Positions 11,096 to 25,342 of a stretch of DNA of 64,000 bases are shown one piece after another. How positions within the stretch are numbered: position 1 is the stretch's first letter; every line of letters starts with the position of its first letter. Both the position numbers and the translations under genes were made by a program. The notes beneath the pieces are model-generated. The model had not been told where the DNA came from, searched no databases, and saw nothing but the letters and a program-made list of their open reading frames with translations. Origin of the DNA: Balanoglossus misakiensis (lineage: Eukaryota > Hemichordata); assembly GCA_040954595.2 (NCBI GenBank), contig CM082598.2, forward strand, positions 7,440,001-7,504,000, given 5' to 3'.

Positions 11096-14000
11096 AAATC
11101 GACGAAATTTTAAGATTTTGCAATGTTGAAAATTGTCATTTTTTGATGATTTTCATAAGATATAATCATGATTTTTTTCAAAAATTGACGAAATGTTGAG
11201 ATTTTGCAAAATAAAAAATGTGTCATTTTTTGATGATTTTCATGAGCTATAACCCATGATTTTTTTTTAAAAATCGACTAATATTTGAGATTTCGCAAAG
11301 TCGACAAATTGTCATTTTTTGATGATTTTCAAGAGCTATAAACCCATGATTTTTTTTTTAAATCGACCAATTTTTGAGATTTCGCAAAGTCGACAAATTG
11401 TAATTTTTTGATGATTTTCATGATCTATAACCAATGATTTTTTTCAAATATTGACGAAATTTTTACATTTTGAAAAGTCGAAAAAATTGTCATTTTTTGA
11501 TGATTTTCAACCTATGATTTTTTTCAAAAATCGACGAAATTTTAAGATTTTGCAATGTTGAAAATTGTCATTTTTTGATGATTTTCATCCCATGATTTTT
11601 TTCAAAAATCGACGAAATTTTGAGATTTTGCAAAGTTGAAAAATTGTCCTTTTTTGATGATTTTCAACCCATGATTTTTTTTCAAAAATCGACGAAATTT
11701 TGAGATTTTGCAAAGTTGAAAAATTGTCCTTTTTTGATGATTTTCAACCCATGATTTTTTTCAAATATTGACGAAATTTTGAGATTTTGCAAAGTTGAAA
11801 AATTTACATTTTTTGATGATTTTCAACCCATGATTTTTTTCAAAAATCGACGAAATTTTAAGATTTTGCAATGTTGAAAATTGTCATTTTTTGATGATTT
11901 TCATAAGATATAATCATGATTTTTTTTCAAAAATCGACGAATTTTTGAGATTTCGCAAAGTCGAAAAATGGTAATTTTTGGATGATTTTCATGATCTATA
12001 ACCAATGTTTTTTTCAAAAACGACTAATATTTGAGATTTCGCAAAGTTGAAAAATTATCATTTTTTGATGACTTTCAACCTATGATTTTTTTCAAATATT
12101 GACGAAATTTTGAGATTTTGCAAAGTTGAAAAATTGTCATTTTTTGATGATTTTCAACCCATGATTTTTTTTTAAATATTGACGAAATTTTGAGATTTTG
12201 CAAAGTTGAAAAATTGTCATATTTTGATGATTTTCAACCCATGATTTTTTTTCAAAAATCGACGAAATTTTGAGATTTTGCAAAGTTGAAAAATTGTCAT
12301 TTTTTGATGATTTTCAACCCATGATTTTTTTCAAATATTGACGAAATTTTGAGATTTTGCAAAGTTGAAAAATTGTCATTTTTTGATGATTTTCAACCCA
12401 TGATTTTTTTCAAAAAACGACGAAATTTTGAGATTTTGCAAAGTTGAAAAATTTACATTTTTTGATAATTTTCAACCCATGATTTTTTTCAAAAATTGAC
12501 GAAATTTTGACTTTTTGCAAAGTTGAAAAATTGTCATTTTTTGATGATTTTAAAATCATGATTTTTTCAAAAATTGACGAATTTTTGAGATTTTGCAAAA
12601 TAAAAAAATGTGTCATTTTTTGATGATTTTCATGAGCTATAACCCATGTTTTTTTTCAAAAATCGACGAATTTTGAGATTTCGCAAAGTCGAAAAATTGT
12701 CATTTTTTGATGATTTTCATGAGCTATAACCCCTCATTTTTTTAAAAGCGACCACATTTTGAGATTTCGCAAAGTCGACAAATTGTCAATTTTTGATGAT
12801 TTTCAAGAGCTATAAACCTATGATTTTTTTTCAAAAATCGACGAATTTTTGAGATATCGCGAGATTGAAAAATTGTCATTTTTTGATGATTTTCATGATC
12901 TATAACCCATGTTTTTTTCAGAAATCGTCGAAATTTTGAGATTTTGCAAAGTCGAAAAAATTGTCATTTTTTATGATTTTCAACCAATGATTTTTTTTCA
13001 AAAATTGACGAAATTTAGAGATTTTGCAAAATTGAGAAATTGTCATTTTTTGATGATTTTCAACCCATGATTTTTTTCAAATATTGACGAAATTTTGAGA
13101 TTTTGCAAAGTTGAAAACTTGTCATTTTTTGATAATTTTCATCAGATATAATCATGATTTTTTTCAAAAATCGACGAAATTTTGAGATTTTGCAAAGTTA
13201 AAAAAATCGTCATTTTTTGATGATTTTCAACCCATGATTTTTTTCAAATATTAACGAAATTTTGAGATTTTGCAAAGTTGATAATTGTCATTTTTTGATG
13301 ATTTTCAACCCATGATTTTTTTCAAAAATCGACGAAATTTTTTGATTTTGCAAAGTTGAAAAATTATCATTTTTTGATGACTTTCAACCTATGATTTTTT
13401 TCAAATATTGACGAAATTTTGAGATTTTGCAAAGTTGATAATTGTCATTTTTTGATGATTTTCAACCCATGATTTTTTTTTCAAAAATCGACGAAATGTT
13501 GAGATTTTGCAAAATAAAAAAATGTGTCATTTTTTGATGATTTTCATGAGCTATAACCCATGATTTTTTTCAAAAATCGACGAATTTTTAGATTTCGCAA
13601 AGTCGAAAAATTGTAATTTTTTGATGATTTTCAACCCATGATTTTAAATATTGACGAAATTTTGAGATTTTGCAAAGTTGAAAAATTGTCATATTTTGAT
13701 GATTTTCAACCCATGATTTTTTTTCAAAAATCGACGAAATTTTGAGATTTTGCAAAGTTGAAAAATTGTCATTTTTTGATGATTTTCAACCCATGATTCT
13801 TTTCAAATATTGACGAAATTTTGAGATTTTGCAAAGTTGAAAAATTTACATTTTTGATGATTTTCAACCCATGATTTTTTTTAAATATTGACGAAAATTT
13901 GAGATTTTGCAAAGTTGAAAAATTTACATTTTTTGATGATTTTCAACCCATGATTTTTTTTCAAAAATCGACGAAATTTTAAGATTTTGCAATGTTTAAA

Positions 14001-14418
14001 ATTGTAATTTTTTGATGATTTTCATAAGTATAATCATGATTTTTTTCAAAAATTGACGAAATTTTGAGATTTTGCAAAATAAAAATTTGTGTCATTTTTT
14101 GATGATTTTCATGATCTATAACCCATGTTTGTTTCAAAAACGACTAATATTTGAGATTTCGCAAAGTCGACAAATTGTCATTTTTTGATGATTTTCAACC
14201 CATGATTTTTTTCAAAAATCGACGAAATTTTGAGATTTTTGCAAAGTTGAAAAATTGTCATTTTTTATGATTTTCAATCAATGATTTTTTTTCAAAAATT
14301 GACGAAATTTAGAGATTTTGCAAAATTGAAAAATTGTCATTTTTTGATGATTTTAAACCCATGATTTTTTTCAAAAATTTACGAAATTTTGAGATTTTGC
14401 AAAGTTGAAAAATTGTCA
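11096..14418 (+). repeat. Mixed satellite block between the two 2.1-kb copies
   Basis: Monomers of all left-hand classes. The section 12150-12940 is the partner of 5100-5985. The section from about 13640 resembles both 9040-9460 and 14440-14870; its GTCATATTTTG anchor at 13689 lies 806 bp before the one at 14495. No non-satellite sequence is seen. Confidence 0.85.
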
Positions 14419-16420
14419 TTTTTTGATGATTTTCAACCCATGATTTTTTTCAAATATTGACGAAATTTTGAGATTTTGCAACGTTGAAAAATTGTCATAT
14501 TTTGATGATTTTCAACCCATGATTTTTTTTCAAAAATCGACGAAATTTTGAGATTTTGCAAAGTTGAAAAATTGTCATTTTTTGATGATTTTCAACCCAT
14601 GATTTTTTTCAAATATTGACGAAATTTTGAGATTTTGCAAAGTTGAAAAATTTACATTTTTTGATGATTTTCAACCCATGATTTTTTTTAAATATTGACG
14701 AAATTTTGAGATTTTGCAAAGTTGAAACATTTACATTTTTTGATGATTTTCAACCCATGATTTTTTTTCAAAAATCGACGAAATTTTAAGATTTTGCAAT
14801 GTTTAAAATTGTAATTTTTTGATGATTTTCATAAGTATAATCATGATTTTTTTCAAAAATTGACGAAATTTTAAGATTTCGCAAAATAAAAAAATGTGTC
14901 ATTTTTTGATGATTTTCATGATCTATAACCCATGTTTGTTTCAAAAACGACTAATATTTGAGATTTCGCAAAGTCGACAAATTGTCATTTTTTGATGATT
15001 TTCAACCCATGATTTTTTTCAAAAATCGACGAAATTTTGAGATTTTTGCAAAGTTGAAAAATTGTCATTTTTTGTTGATTTTTAACCCATGATTTTTTTC
15101 AATAATTTACGAATTTTTTTGAGATTGTGCAAAGTTGAAAAATTGTCAATTTTTGATGATTTTCATGATCTATAACAAATGACTTTTTTCAAATATTGAC
15201 GAAATTTTGAGATTTTGCAAATTGAAAAATTGTCATTTTTTGATGATTTTCAACCCATGATTTTTTTCAAAAATCGACGAAATTTTGAGATTTTGCAAAG
15301 TTGAAAAATTTACATTTTTTGATGATTTTCAACCCATGATTTTTTTCAAAAATCGACGAAATTTTAAGATTTTGCGATGTTGAAAATTTTCATTTTTTGA
15401 TAATTTTCACCAGATATAATCATGATTTTTTTCAAAAATTGACGAAATTTTGAGATTTTGCGTAATAAAAAATGTGTCATTTTTTGATGATTTTCATGAG
15501 CTATAACCCATAATTTTTGTTCAAAAATCGACGAATTTTTGAGATTTCGCAAAGTCGAAAAATTGTAATTTTTTGATGATTTTCATGATCTATAACCCAT
15601 GTTTTTTTCAAAAACGACTAATATTTGAGATTTCGCAAAGTTGACAAATTGTTTTTTTTGATGATTTTCAAGAGCTATAAACCCATGATTTTTTTTTTAA
15701 ATCGACGAATTTTTGAGATTTCGCAAAGTCGGCAAATTGTAATTTTTTGATGATTTTCATGATCTATAACCAATGATTTTTTTTCAAATATTGACGAAAT
15801 TTTGACATTTTGAAAAGTCGAAACAATTGTCATTTTTGATGATTATCAACCCATGATTTTTTTCAAATATTTACGAAATTTTGAGATTTTGCAAAGTTGA
15901 AAAATTGTCAGTTTTTGATAATTTTCAACCCATGATTTTTTTCAAAAATTGACGAAATTTTGACTTTTTGCAAAGTTGAAAAATTGTCATTTTTTGATGA
16001 TTTTCAAATCATGATTTTTTTCAAAAATTGACGAATTTTTTGGGTATTTTGCAAAGTTAAAAAAATTGTCATTTTTTGATGATTTTCAACACATGATTTT
16101 TTTCATAAATGGACGAAATCTTGAGATTTTGCAAAGTTGAAAAATTATCATTTTTTGATGACTTTTAACCTATGATTTTTTTCAAATATTGACGAAATTT
16201 TGAGATTTTGCAAAGTTGATAATTGTCATTTTTTGATGATTTTGAACCCATGATTTTTATCAAAAATCGACGAAATTTTGAGATTTTGCAAAGTTGAAAA
16301 ATTATCATTTTTTGATGACTTTCAACCTATGATTTTTTTCAAATATTGACGAAATTTTGAGATTTTGAAAAGTTGATAATTGTCATTTTTTGATGATTTT
16401 CAACCCATGATTTTTTTCAA
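14419..16420 (+). repeat. 2.1-kb satellite segment, copy 2
   Basis: Partner of 9015-11095 with the same order of variants: CAATGTTTAAAATTG monomer, AACGACTAAT monomer, TTTTTTTGAGATTGTGC monomer, GCGATGTTG monomer, GTCGGCAAATTG monomer and CATAAATGGACG monomer. One 79-bp monomer is missing. The copies part near 16420, where this one continues with a GTCCTTTTTTG monomer. Confidence 0.85.
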
Positions 16421-19400
16421 AAATCGACGAAATTTTGAGATTTTGCAAAGTTGAAAAATTGTCCTTTTTTGATGATTTTCAACCCATGATTTTTTTTTTA
16501 AATCGACGAATTTTTGAGATTTTGCAAAGTCGACAAATTGTAATTTTTTGATGATTTTCATGATCTATAACCAATGATTTTTTTTCAAATATTGACGAAA
16601 TTTTTACATTTTGCAAAGTTGAAAAATTGTCATATTTTGATGATTTTCAACCCATGATTTTTTTCAAAAATCGACGAAATTTTGAGATTTTGCAAAGTTG
16701 AAAAATTGTCCTTTTTTGATGATTTTCAACCCATGATTTTTTTTTCAAAAATCGACGAAATGTTGAGATTTTGCAAAATAAAAAATGTGTCATTTTTTGA
16801 TGATTTTCATGAGCTATAACCCATGATTTTTTTCAAAAAATCGACGAATTTTGAGATTTCGCAAAGTCGAAAAATTGTAATTTTTTGATGATTTTCATGA
16901 TCTTTAACCCGTTTTTTTCAAAAACGACTAATATTTGAGATTTCGCAAAGTCGACAAATTGTCGTTTTTTGATGATTTTCAACCCATGATTTTTTTCAAA
17001 AATCGACGAAATTTTGAGATTTTGCAAAGTTGAAAAATTGTCCTTTTTTGATGATTTTCAACCCATGATTTTTTTTTTAAATCGACGAATTTTTGAGATT
17101 TTGCAAAGTCGACAAATTGTAATTTTTTGATGATTTTCATGATCTTTAACCAATGATTTTTTTTCAAATATTGACGAAATTTTTACATTTTGCAAAGTTG
17201 AAAAATTGTCATATTTTGATGATTTTCAACCCATGATTTTTTTCAAAAATCGACGAAATTTTGAGATTTTGCAAAGTTGAAAAATTGTCCTTTTTTGATG
17301 ATTTTCAACCCATGATTTTTTTTTCAAAAATCGACGAAATGTTGAGATTTTGCAAAATAAAAAATGTGTCATTTTTTGATGATTTTCATGAGCTATAACC
17401 CATGATTTTTTTCAAAAATCGACGAAATTTTAAGATTTGCAATGTTGAAAATTGTCATTTTTTGATGATTTTCATAAGATATAATCATGATTTTTTTCAA
17501 AAATTGACGAAATTTTGAGATTTTGCAAAATAAAAAATGTGTCATTTTTTGATGATTTTCATGAGCTATAACCCATGATTTTTTTTCAAAAATCGACGAA
17601 TTTTTGAGATTTCGCAAAGTCGAAAAATTTTAATTTTTTGATGATTTTCATGATCTATAACCCATGTTTTTTTCAAAAACGACTAATATTTGAGATTTCA
17701 CAAAGTCGACAAATTGTCATTTTTTGATGATTTTCAAGAGCTATAAACCCAAGATTTTTTTTTAAATCGACGAATTTTTGAGATTTCGCAAAGTCGACAA
17801 ATTGTCATTTTTTGATGATTTTCAACCCATGATTTTTTTCAAAAATTGACGAAATTTTGACTTTTTGCACGGTTGAAAAATTGTCATTTTTTGATGATTT
17901 TCAACCCATTATTTTTTTCATAAATGGACGAAATTTTGAGATTTTGCAAAGTTGAAAAATTATCATTTTTTGATGACTTTCAACCTATGATTTTTTTTCA
18001 AAAATCGACGAAATTTTAAGATTTGCAATGTTGAAAATTGTCATTTTTTGATGATTTTCATAAGATATAATCATGATTTTTTTCAAAAATTGACGAAATT
18101 TTGAGATTTTGCAAAATAAAAAATGTGTCATTTTTTGATGATTTTCATGAGCTATAACCCATGATTTTTTTTCAAAAATCGACGAAATTTTGAGATTTTG
18201 CAAAGTTGAAAAATTATCATTTTTGATGACTTTCAACCTATGATTTCTTTCAAATATTGACGAAATTTTGAGATTTTGCAAAGTTGATAATTGTCATTTA
18301 TTGATGATTTTCAACCCATGATTTTTTTCAAAAATCGACGAAATTTTGAGATTTTGCAAAGTTGAAAAATTATCATTTTTGATGACTTTCAACCTATGAT
18401 TTCTTTCAAATATTGACGAAATTTTGAGATTTTGCAAAGTTGATAATTGTCATTTTTTGATGATTTTCAACCCATGATTTTTTTTCAAAAATCGACGAAA
18501 TTTTGAGATTTTGCAAAGTTCTAAAATTGTCATTTTTGATGACTTTCAACCCATGATTTTTTTCAAATATTGACGAAATTTGGAGATTTTGCAAAGTTGA
18601 AAAATTGTCATTTTTTGATGATTTTCAACCCATGATTTTTTTTCAAAAATCGACGAAATTTTGAGATTTTGCAAAGTTGAAAAATTGTCCTTTTTTGATG
18701 ATTTTCAACCCATGATTTTTTTTCAAAAATTGACGAAATTTTGAGATTTTACACAGTTGAAAAATTTACATTTTTTGATGATTTTCAACCCATGATTTTT
18801 TTTCAAAAATCGACGAAATTTTAAAATTTTGCAATGTTGAAAATTGTCATTTTTTGATGATTTTCATAAGATATAATCATGATTTTTTTTCAAAAATCGA
18901 CGAATTTTTGAGATTTCGCAAAGTCGAAAAATTGTAATTTTTCGATGATTTTCATGATCTATAACCCATGTTTTTTTCAAAAACGACTAATATTTGAGAT
19001 TTCGCAAAGTCGACAAATTGTCATTTTTTGATGATTTTCAACTCATGATTTTTTTCAAATATTGACGAAATTTTGAGATTTTTCAAAGTTGAAAAAATTG
19101 TCATTTTTTGATGATTTTCAAGAACTATGAACCCATGATTTTTTTCAAAAATCGACTAATTTTTGAGATTTCGCAAAGTCGAAAAATTGTAATTTTTTGA
19201 TGATCTTCATGATCTATAACCCATGGTTTTTTTTCAAATTTACGAAGTTTTGAGATTTTGCAAGGTTTAAAAATTGTCATTTTTTGATAATTTTCAACCC
19301 ATGATTTTTTTCAAATATTGACGAAATTTTGAGATTTTGCAAAGTTGATAATTGTCATTTTTTGATGATTTTCAACCCATGATTTTTTTTCATAAATCGA

Positions 19401-19660
19401 CGAAATGTTGAGATTTTGCAAAGTTGAAAAATTGTCATTTTTGATGATTTTCAACCCATGATTTTTTTCATAAATGGACGAAATTTTGAGATTTTGCAAA
19501 GTTGAAAAATTATCATTTTTTGATGACTTTCAACCTATGATTTTTTTCAAATATTGACGAAATTTTGAGATTTTGCAAAGTTGAAAAGTTATCATTTTTT
19601 GATGACTTTCAACCTATGATTTTTTTCAAAAATCGACGAAATTTTGAGATTTTGCAAAGT
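16421..19660 (+). repeat. Mixed satellite block with 579-bp and 592-bp duplications
   Basis: A 579-bp tandem duplication is anchored by CCAATGATTTTTTTTC at 16571 and 17150. A block near 17393-17617 recurs about 592 bp later at 17985-18281; both contain the shortened TTTTAAGATTTGCAATG monomer, which lacks one T. That shortened monomer appears again near 29328 and 30405, so this block exchanged sequence with the region right of the 2.84-kb HOR. Confidence 0.8.
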
Positions 19661-22501
19661 TGAAAAATTGTCATTTTTTGATGATTTTCAACCCATGATT
19701 TTTTTTGAAAAATCGACGAAATTTTGAGATTTTGCAAAGTTGAAAAATTGTCCTTTTTTGATGATTTTCAACCCATGATTTTTTTTCAAATATTGACGAA
19801 ATTTTGAGATTTTGCAAAGTTGAAAAATTGTCATTTTTGATGATTTTCAACCCATGATTTTTTTCAAAAATCGACGAAATTTTAAGATTTTGCAATGTTG
19901 AAAATTGTCATTTTTTGATGATTTTCATAAGATATAATCATGATTTTTTTCAAAAATTGACGAAATTTTGAGATTTTGCAAAATAAAAAATGTGTCATTT
20001 TTTGATGATTTTCATGAGCTATAACCCATGATTTTTTTTTTAAAAATCGACGAATTTTTGAGATTTCGCAAAGTCGAAAAATTTTAATTTTTTGATGATT
20101 TTCATGATCTATAACCCATGTTTTTTTCAAAAACGACTAATATTTGAGATTTCGCAAAGTCGACAAATTGTCATTTTTTGATGATTTTCAAGAGCTATAA
20201 ACCCATGATTTTTTTTTAAATCGACGAATTTTTGAGATTTCGCAAAGTCGACAAATTGTAATTTTTTGATGATTTTCATGATCTATAACCAATGATTTTT
20301 TTCAAATATTGACGAAATTTTTACATTTTGAAAAGTCGAAAAAATTGTCATTTTTTGATGATTATCAACCCATGATTTTTTTTTAAATCGACGAATTTTT
20401 GAGATTTCGCAAAGTCGACAAATTGTAATTTTTTGATGATTTTCATGAGCTATAACCCATGATTTTTTTTTTAAAAATCGACGAATTTTTGAGATTTCGC
20501 AAAGTCGAAAAATTATCATTTTTTGATGACTTTCAACCTATGATTTTTTTCAAATATTGACGAAATTTTGAGATTTTTGCAAAATTGATAATTGTCATTT
20601 TTTGATGATTTACAACCCATGATTTTTTTCAAAAATCGACGAAATTTTGAGATTTTGCAAAGTTGAAAAATTGCCATTTTTTGATGGTTTTCAACCCATG
20701 ATTTTTTTTCAAAAATCGACGAAATTTTGAGATTTTGCAAAGTTGAAAAATTGTCCTTTTTTGATGATTTTCAACCCATGATTTTTTTCAAAAATTGACG
20801 AAATTTTGAGATTTTGCACAGTTGAAAAATTTACATTTTTTGATGATTTTCAACCCATGATTTTTTTCAAAAATCGACGAAATTTTAAAATTTTGCAATG
20901 TTGAGAATTGTCATTTTTTGATGATTTTCATAAGATATAATCATGATTTTTTTTCAAAAATCGACGAATTTTTGAGATTTCGCAAAGTCGACAAATTGTC
21001 ATTTTTTGATGATTTTCAAGAGCTATAAACCCATGATTTTTTTTTTAAATCGACGAATTTTTGAGATTTCGCAAAGTCGACAAATTGTCATTTTTTGATG
21101 ATTTTCAACCCATGATTTTTTTCAAAAATTGACGAAATTTTGACTTTTTGCAAAGTTGAAAAATTGTCATTTTTTGATGATTTTCAAATCATGATTTTTT
21201 TCAAAAATTGACGAAATTTTGAGATTTTGCAAAGTTGATAATTGTCATTTATTGATGATTTTCAACCCATGATTTTTTTCAAAAATCGACGAAATTTTGA
21301 GATTTTGCAAAGTTGAAAAATTATCATTTTTGATGACTTTCAACCTATGATTTCTTTCAAATATTGACGAAATTTTGGGATTTTGCAAAGTTGAAAAAAT
21401 GTCATTTTTTGATGATTTTCAACCCATGATTTTTTTCATAAATGGACGAAATTTTGAGATTTTGCAAAGTTGATAAATTATCATTTTTTGATGACTTTCA
21501 AGCTATGATTTTTTTCAAATATTGACGAAATTTTGAGATTTTGCAAAGTTGATAATTGTCATTTATTGATGATTTTCAACCCATGATTTTTTTCAAAAAT
21601 CGACGAAATTTTGAGATTTTGCAAAGTTGAAAAATTATCATTTTTGATGACTTTCAACCTATGATTTCTTTCAAATATTGACGAAATTTTGAGATTTTGC
21701 AAAGTTGATAATTGTCATTTTTTGATGATTTTCAACCCATGATTTTTTTCAAAAATCGACGAAATTTTGAGATTTTGCAAAGTTGAAAAATTATCATTTT
21801 TGATGACTTTCAACCTATGATTTCTTTCAAATATTGACGAAATTTTGGGATTTTGCAAAGTTGAAAAAATGTCATTTTTTGATGATTTTCAACCCATGAT
21901 TTTTTTCATAAATGGACGAAATTTTGAGATTTTGCAAAGTTGATAAATTATCATTTTTTGATGACTTTCAAGCTATGATTTTTTTCAAATATTGACGAAA
22001 TTTTGAGATTTTGCAAAGTTGATAATTGTCATTTATTGATGATTTTCAACCCATGATTTTTTTCAAAAATCGACGAAATTTTGAGATTTTGCAAAGTTGA
22101 AAAATTATCATTTTTGATGACTTTCAACCTATGATTTCTTTCAAATATTGACGAAATTTTGAGATTTTGCAAAGTTGATAATTGTCATTTTTTGATGATT
22201 TTCAACCCATGATTTTTTTTCAAAAATCGACGAAATTTTGAGATTTTGCAAAGTTCTAAAATTGTCATTTTTGATGACTTTCAACCCATGATTTTTTTTC
22301 AAATATTGACGAAATTTGGAGATTTTGCAAAGTTGAAAAATTGTCCTTTTTTGATGATTTTCAACCCATGATTTTTTTCAAAAATTGACGAAATTTTGAG
22401 ATTTTGCAAAGTTGAAAAGTTATCATTTTTTGATGACTTTCAACCTATGATTTTTTTCAAAAATCGACGAAATTTTGAGATTTTGCAAAGTTGAAAAATT
22501 G
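19661..22501 (+). repeat. 2.84-kb higher-order repeat, copy 1 (rearranged)
   Basis: The order of variants matches 22502-25342 at an offset of 2831 bp at the left end (ORF starts at 19671 and 19882 against 22502 and 22713). About 263 bp is missing near 20370, where two monomers are joined at a TTATCAACCC/TTTTTTTAAATCG junction. There is about 470 bp extra at 21.4-22.0 kb, where the TTTCAAGCTATG monomer block occurs twice. These two changes nearly cancel in length. Confidence 0.82.
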
Positions 22502-25342
22502 TCATTTTTTGATGATTTTCGACCCATGATTTTTTTTGAAAAATCGACGAAATTTTGAGATTTTGCAAAGTTGAAAAATTGTCCTTTTTTGATGATTTTC
22601 AACCCATGATTTTTTTTCAAATATTGACGAAATTTTGAGATTTTGCAAAGTTGAAAAATTGTCATTTTTGATGATTTTCAACCCATGATTTTTTTCAAAA
22701 ATCGACGAAATTTTAAGATTTTGCAATGTTGAAAATTGTCATTTTTTGATGATTTTCATAAGATATAATCATGATTTTTTTCAAAAATTGACGAAATTTT
22801 GAGATTTTGCAAAATAAAAAATGTGTCATTTTTTGATGATTTTCATGAGCTATAACCCATGATTTTTTTTTTAAAAATCGACGAATTTTTGAGATTTCGC
22901 AAAGTCGAAAAATTTTAATTTTTTGATGATTTTCATGATCTATAACCCATGTTTTTTTCAAAAACGACTAATATTTGAGATTTCGCAAAGTCGACAAATT
23001 GTCATTTTTTGATGATTTTCAAGAGCTATAAACCCATGATTTTTTTTTTAAATCGACGAATTTTTGAGATTTCGCAAAGTCGACAAATTGTAATTTTTTG
23101 ATGATTTTCATGATCTATAACCAATGATTTTTTTCAAATATTGACGAAATTTTTACATTTTGAAAAGTCGAAAAAATTGTCATTTTTTGATGATTATCAA
23201 CCCATGATTTTTTTCAAATATTCACGAAATTTTGAGATTTTGCACGGTTGAAAAATTGTCATTTTTTGATGATTTTCAACCCATGATTTTTTTCAAAAAT
23301 CGACGAAATTTTGAGATTTTGCAAAGTTGAAAAATTTACATTTTTTGATGTTTTTTAACCCATGATTTTTTTCAAAAATCGACGAAATTTTAAGTTTTTG
23401 CAATGTTGAAAATTGTCATTTTTTGATGATTTTCATAAGATATAATCATGATTTTTTTCAAAAATTGACGAAATTTTGAGATTTTGCAAAATAAAAAATG
23501 TGTCATTTTTTGATGATTTTCATGAGCTATAACCCATGATTTTTTTTTTAAAAATCGACGAATTTTTGAGATTTCGCAAAGTCGAAAAATTATCATTTTT
23601 TGATGACTTTCAACCTATGATTTTTTTCAAATATTGACGAAATTTTGAGATTTTGCAAAATTGATAATTGTCATTTTTTGATGATTTACAACCCATGATT
23701 TTTTTCAAAAATCGACGAAATTTTGAGATTTTGCAAAGTTGAAAAATTGCCATTTTTTGATGGTTTTCAACCCATGATTTTTTTTCAAAAATCGACGAAA
23801 TTTTGAGATTTTGCAAAGTTGAAAAATTGTCCTTTTTTGATGATTTTCAACCCATGATTTTTTTCAAAAATTGACGAAATTTTGAGATTTTGCACAGTTG
23901 AAAAATTTACATTTTTTGATGATTTTCAACCCATGATTTTTTTCAAAAATCGACGAAATTTTAAAATTTTGCAATGTTGAGAATTGTCATTTTTTGATGA
24001 TTTTCATAAGATATAATCATGATTTTTTTTCAAAAATCGACGAATTTTTGAGATTTCGCAAAGTCGACAAATTGTCATTTTTTGATGATTTTCAAGAGCT
24101 ATAAACCCATGATTTTTTTTTTAAATCGACGAATTTTTGAGATTTCGCAAAGTCGACAAATTGTCATTTTTTGATGATTTTCAACCCATGATTTTTTTCA
24201 AAAATTGACGAAATTTTGACTTTTTGCAAAGTTGAAAAATTGTCATTTTTTGATGATTTTCAAATCATGATTTTTTCAAAAATTGACGAAATTTTGAGAT
24301 TTTGCAAAGTTGATAATTGTCATTTATTGATGATTTTCAACCCATGATTTTTTTCAAAAATCGACGAAATTTTGAGATTTTGCAAAGTTGAAAAATTATC
24401 ATTTTTGATGACTTTCAACCTATGATTTCTTTCAAATATTGACGAAATTTTGGGATTTTGCAAAGTTGAAAAAATGTCATTTTTTGATGATTTTCAACCC
24501 ATGATTTTTTTCATAAATGGACGAAATTTTGAGATTTTGCAAAGTTGATAAATTATCATTTTTTGATGACTTTCAAGCTATGATTTTTTTCAAATATTGA
24601 CGAAATTTTGAGATTTTGCAAAGTTGATAATTGTCATTTATTGATGATTTTCAACCCATGATTTTTTTCAAAAATCGACGAAATTTTGAGATTTTGCAAA
24701 GTTGAAAAATTATCATTTTTGATGACTTTCAACCTATGATTTCTTTCAAATATTGACGAAATTTTGAGATTTTGCAAAGTTGATAATTGTCATTTATTGA
24801 TGATTTTCAACCCATGATTTTTTTCAAAAATCGACGAAATTTTGAGATTTTGCAAAGTTGAAAAATTATCATTTTTGATGACTTTCAACCTATGATTTCT
24901 CTCAAATATTGACGAAATTTTGAGATTTTGCAAAGTTGATAATTGTCATTTTTTGATGATTTTCAACCCATGATTTTTTTTCAAAAATCGACGAAATTTT
25001 GAGATTTTGCAAAGTTCTAAAATTGTCATTTTTGATGACTTTCAACCCATGATTTTTTTTCAAATATTGACGAAATTTGGAGATTTTGCAAAGTTGAAAA
25101 ATTGTCATTTTTTGATGATTTTCAACCCATGATTTTTTTTCAAAAATCGACGAAATTTTGAGATTTTGCAAAGTTGAAAAATTGTCCTTTTTTGATGATT
25201 TTCAACCCATGATTTTTTTCAAAAATTGACGAAATTTTGAGATTTTGCAAAGTTGAAAAGTTATCATTTTTTGATGACTTTCAACCTATGATTTTTTTTT
25301 AAAATCGACGAAATTTTGAGATTTTGCAAAGTTGAAAAATTG
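22502..25342 (+). repeat. 2.84-kb higher-order repeat, copy 2
   Basis: Closely matches copy 3 at an offset of 2841 bp; minus-strand ORFs starting at 22423, 22502, 22713, 23390 and 23610 each recur 2841 bp later with few or no changes. Diagnostic monomers include GATGATTTTCGACCC, GCACGGTTG, TTGCCATTTTTTGATGG and CAATGTTGAGAATTG. Confidence 0.88.
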
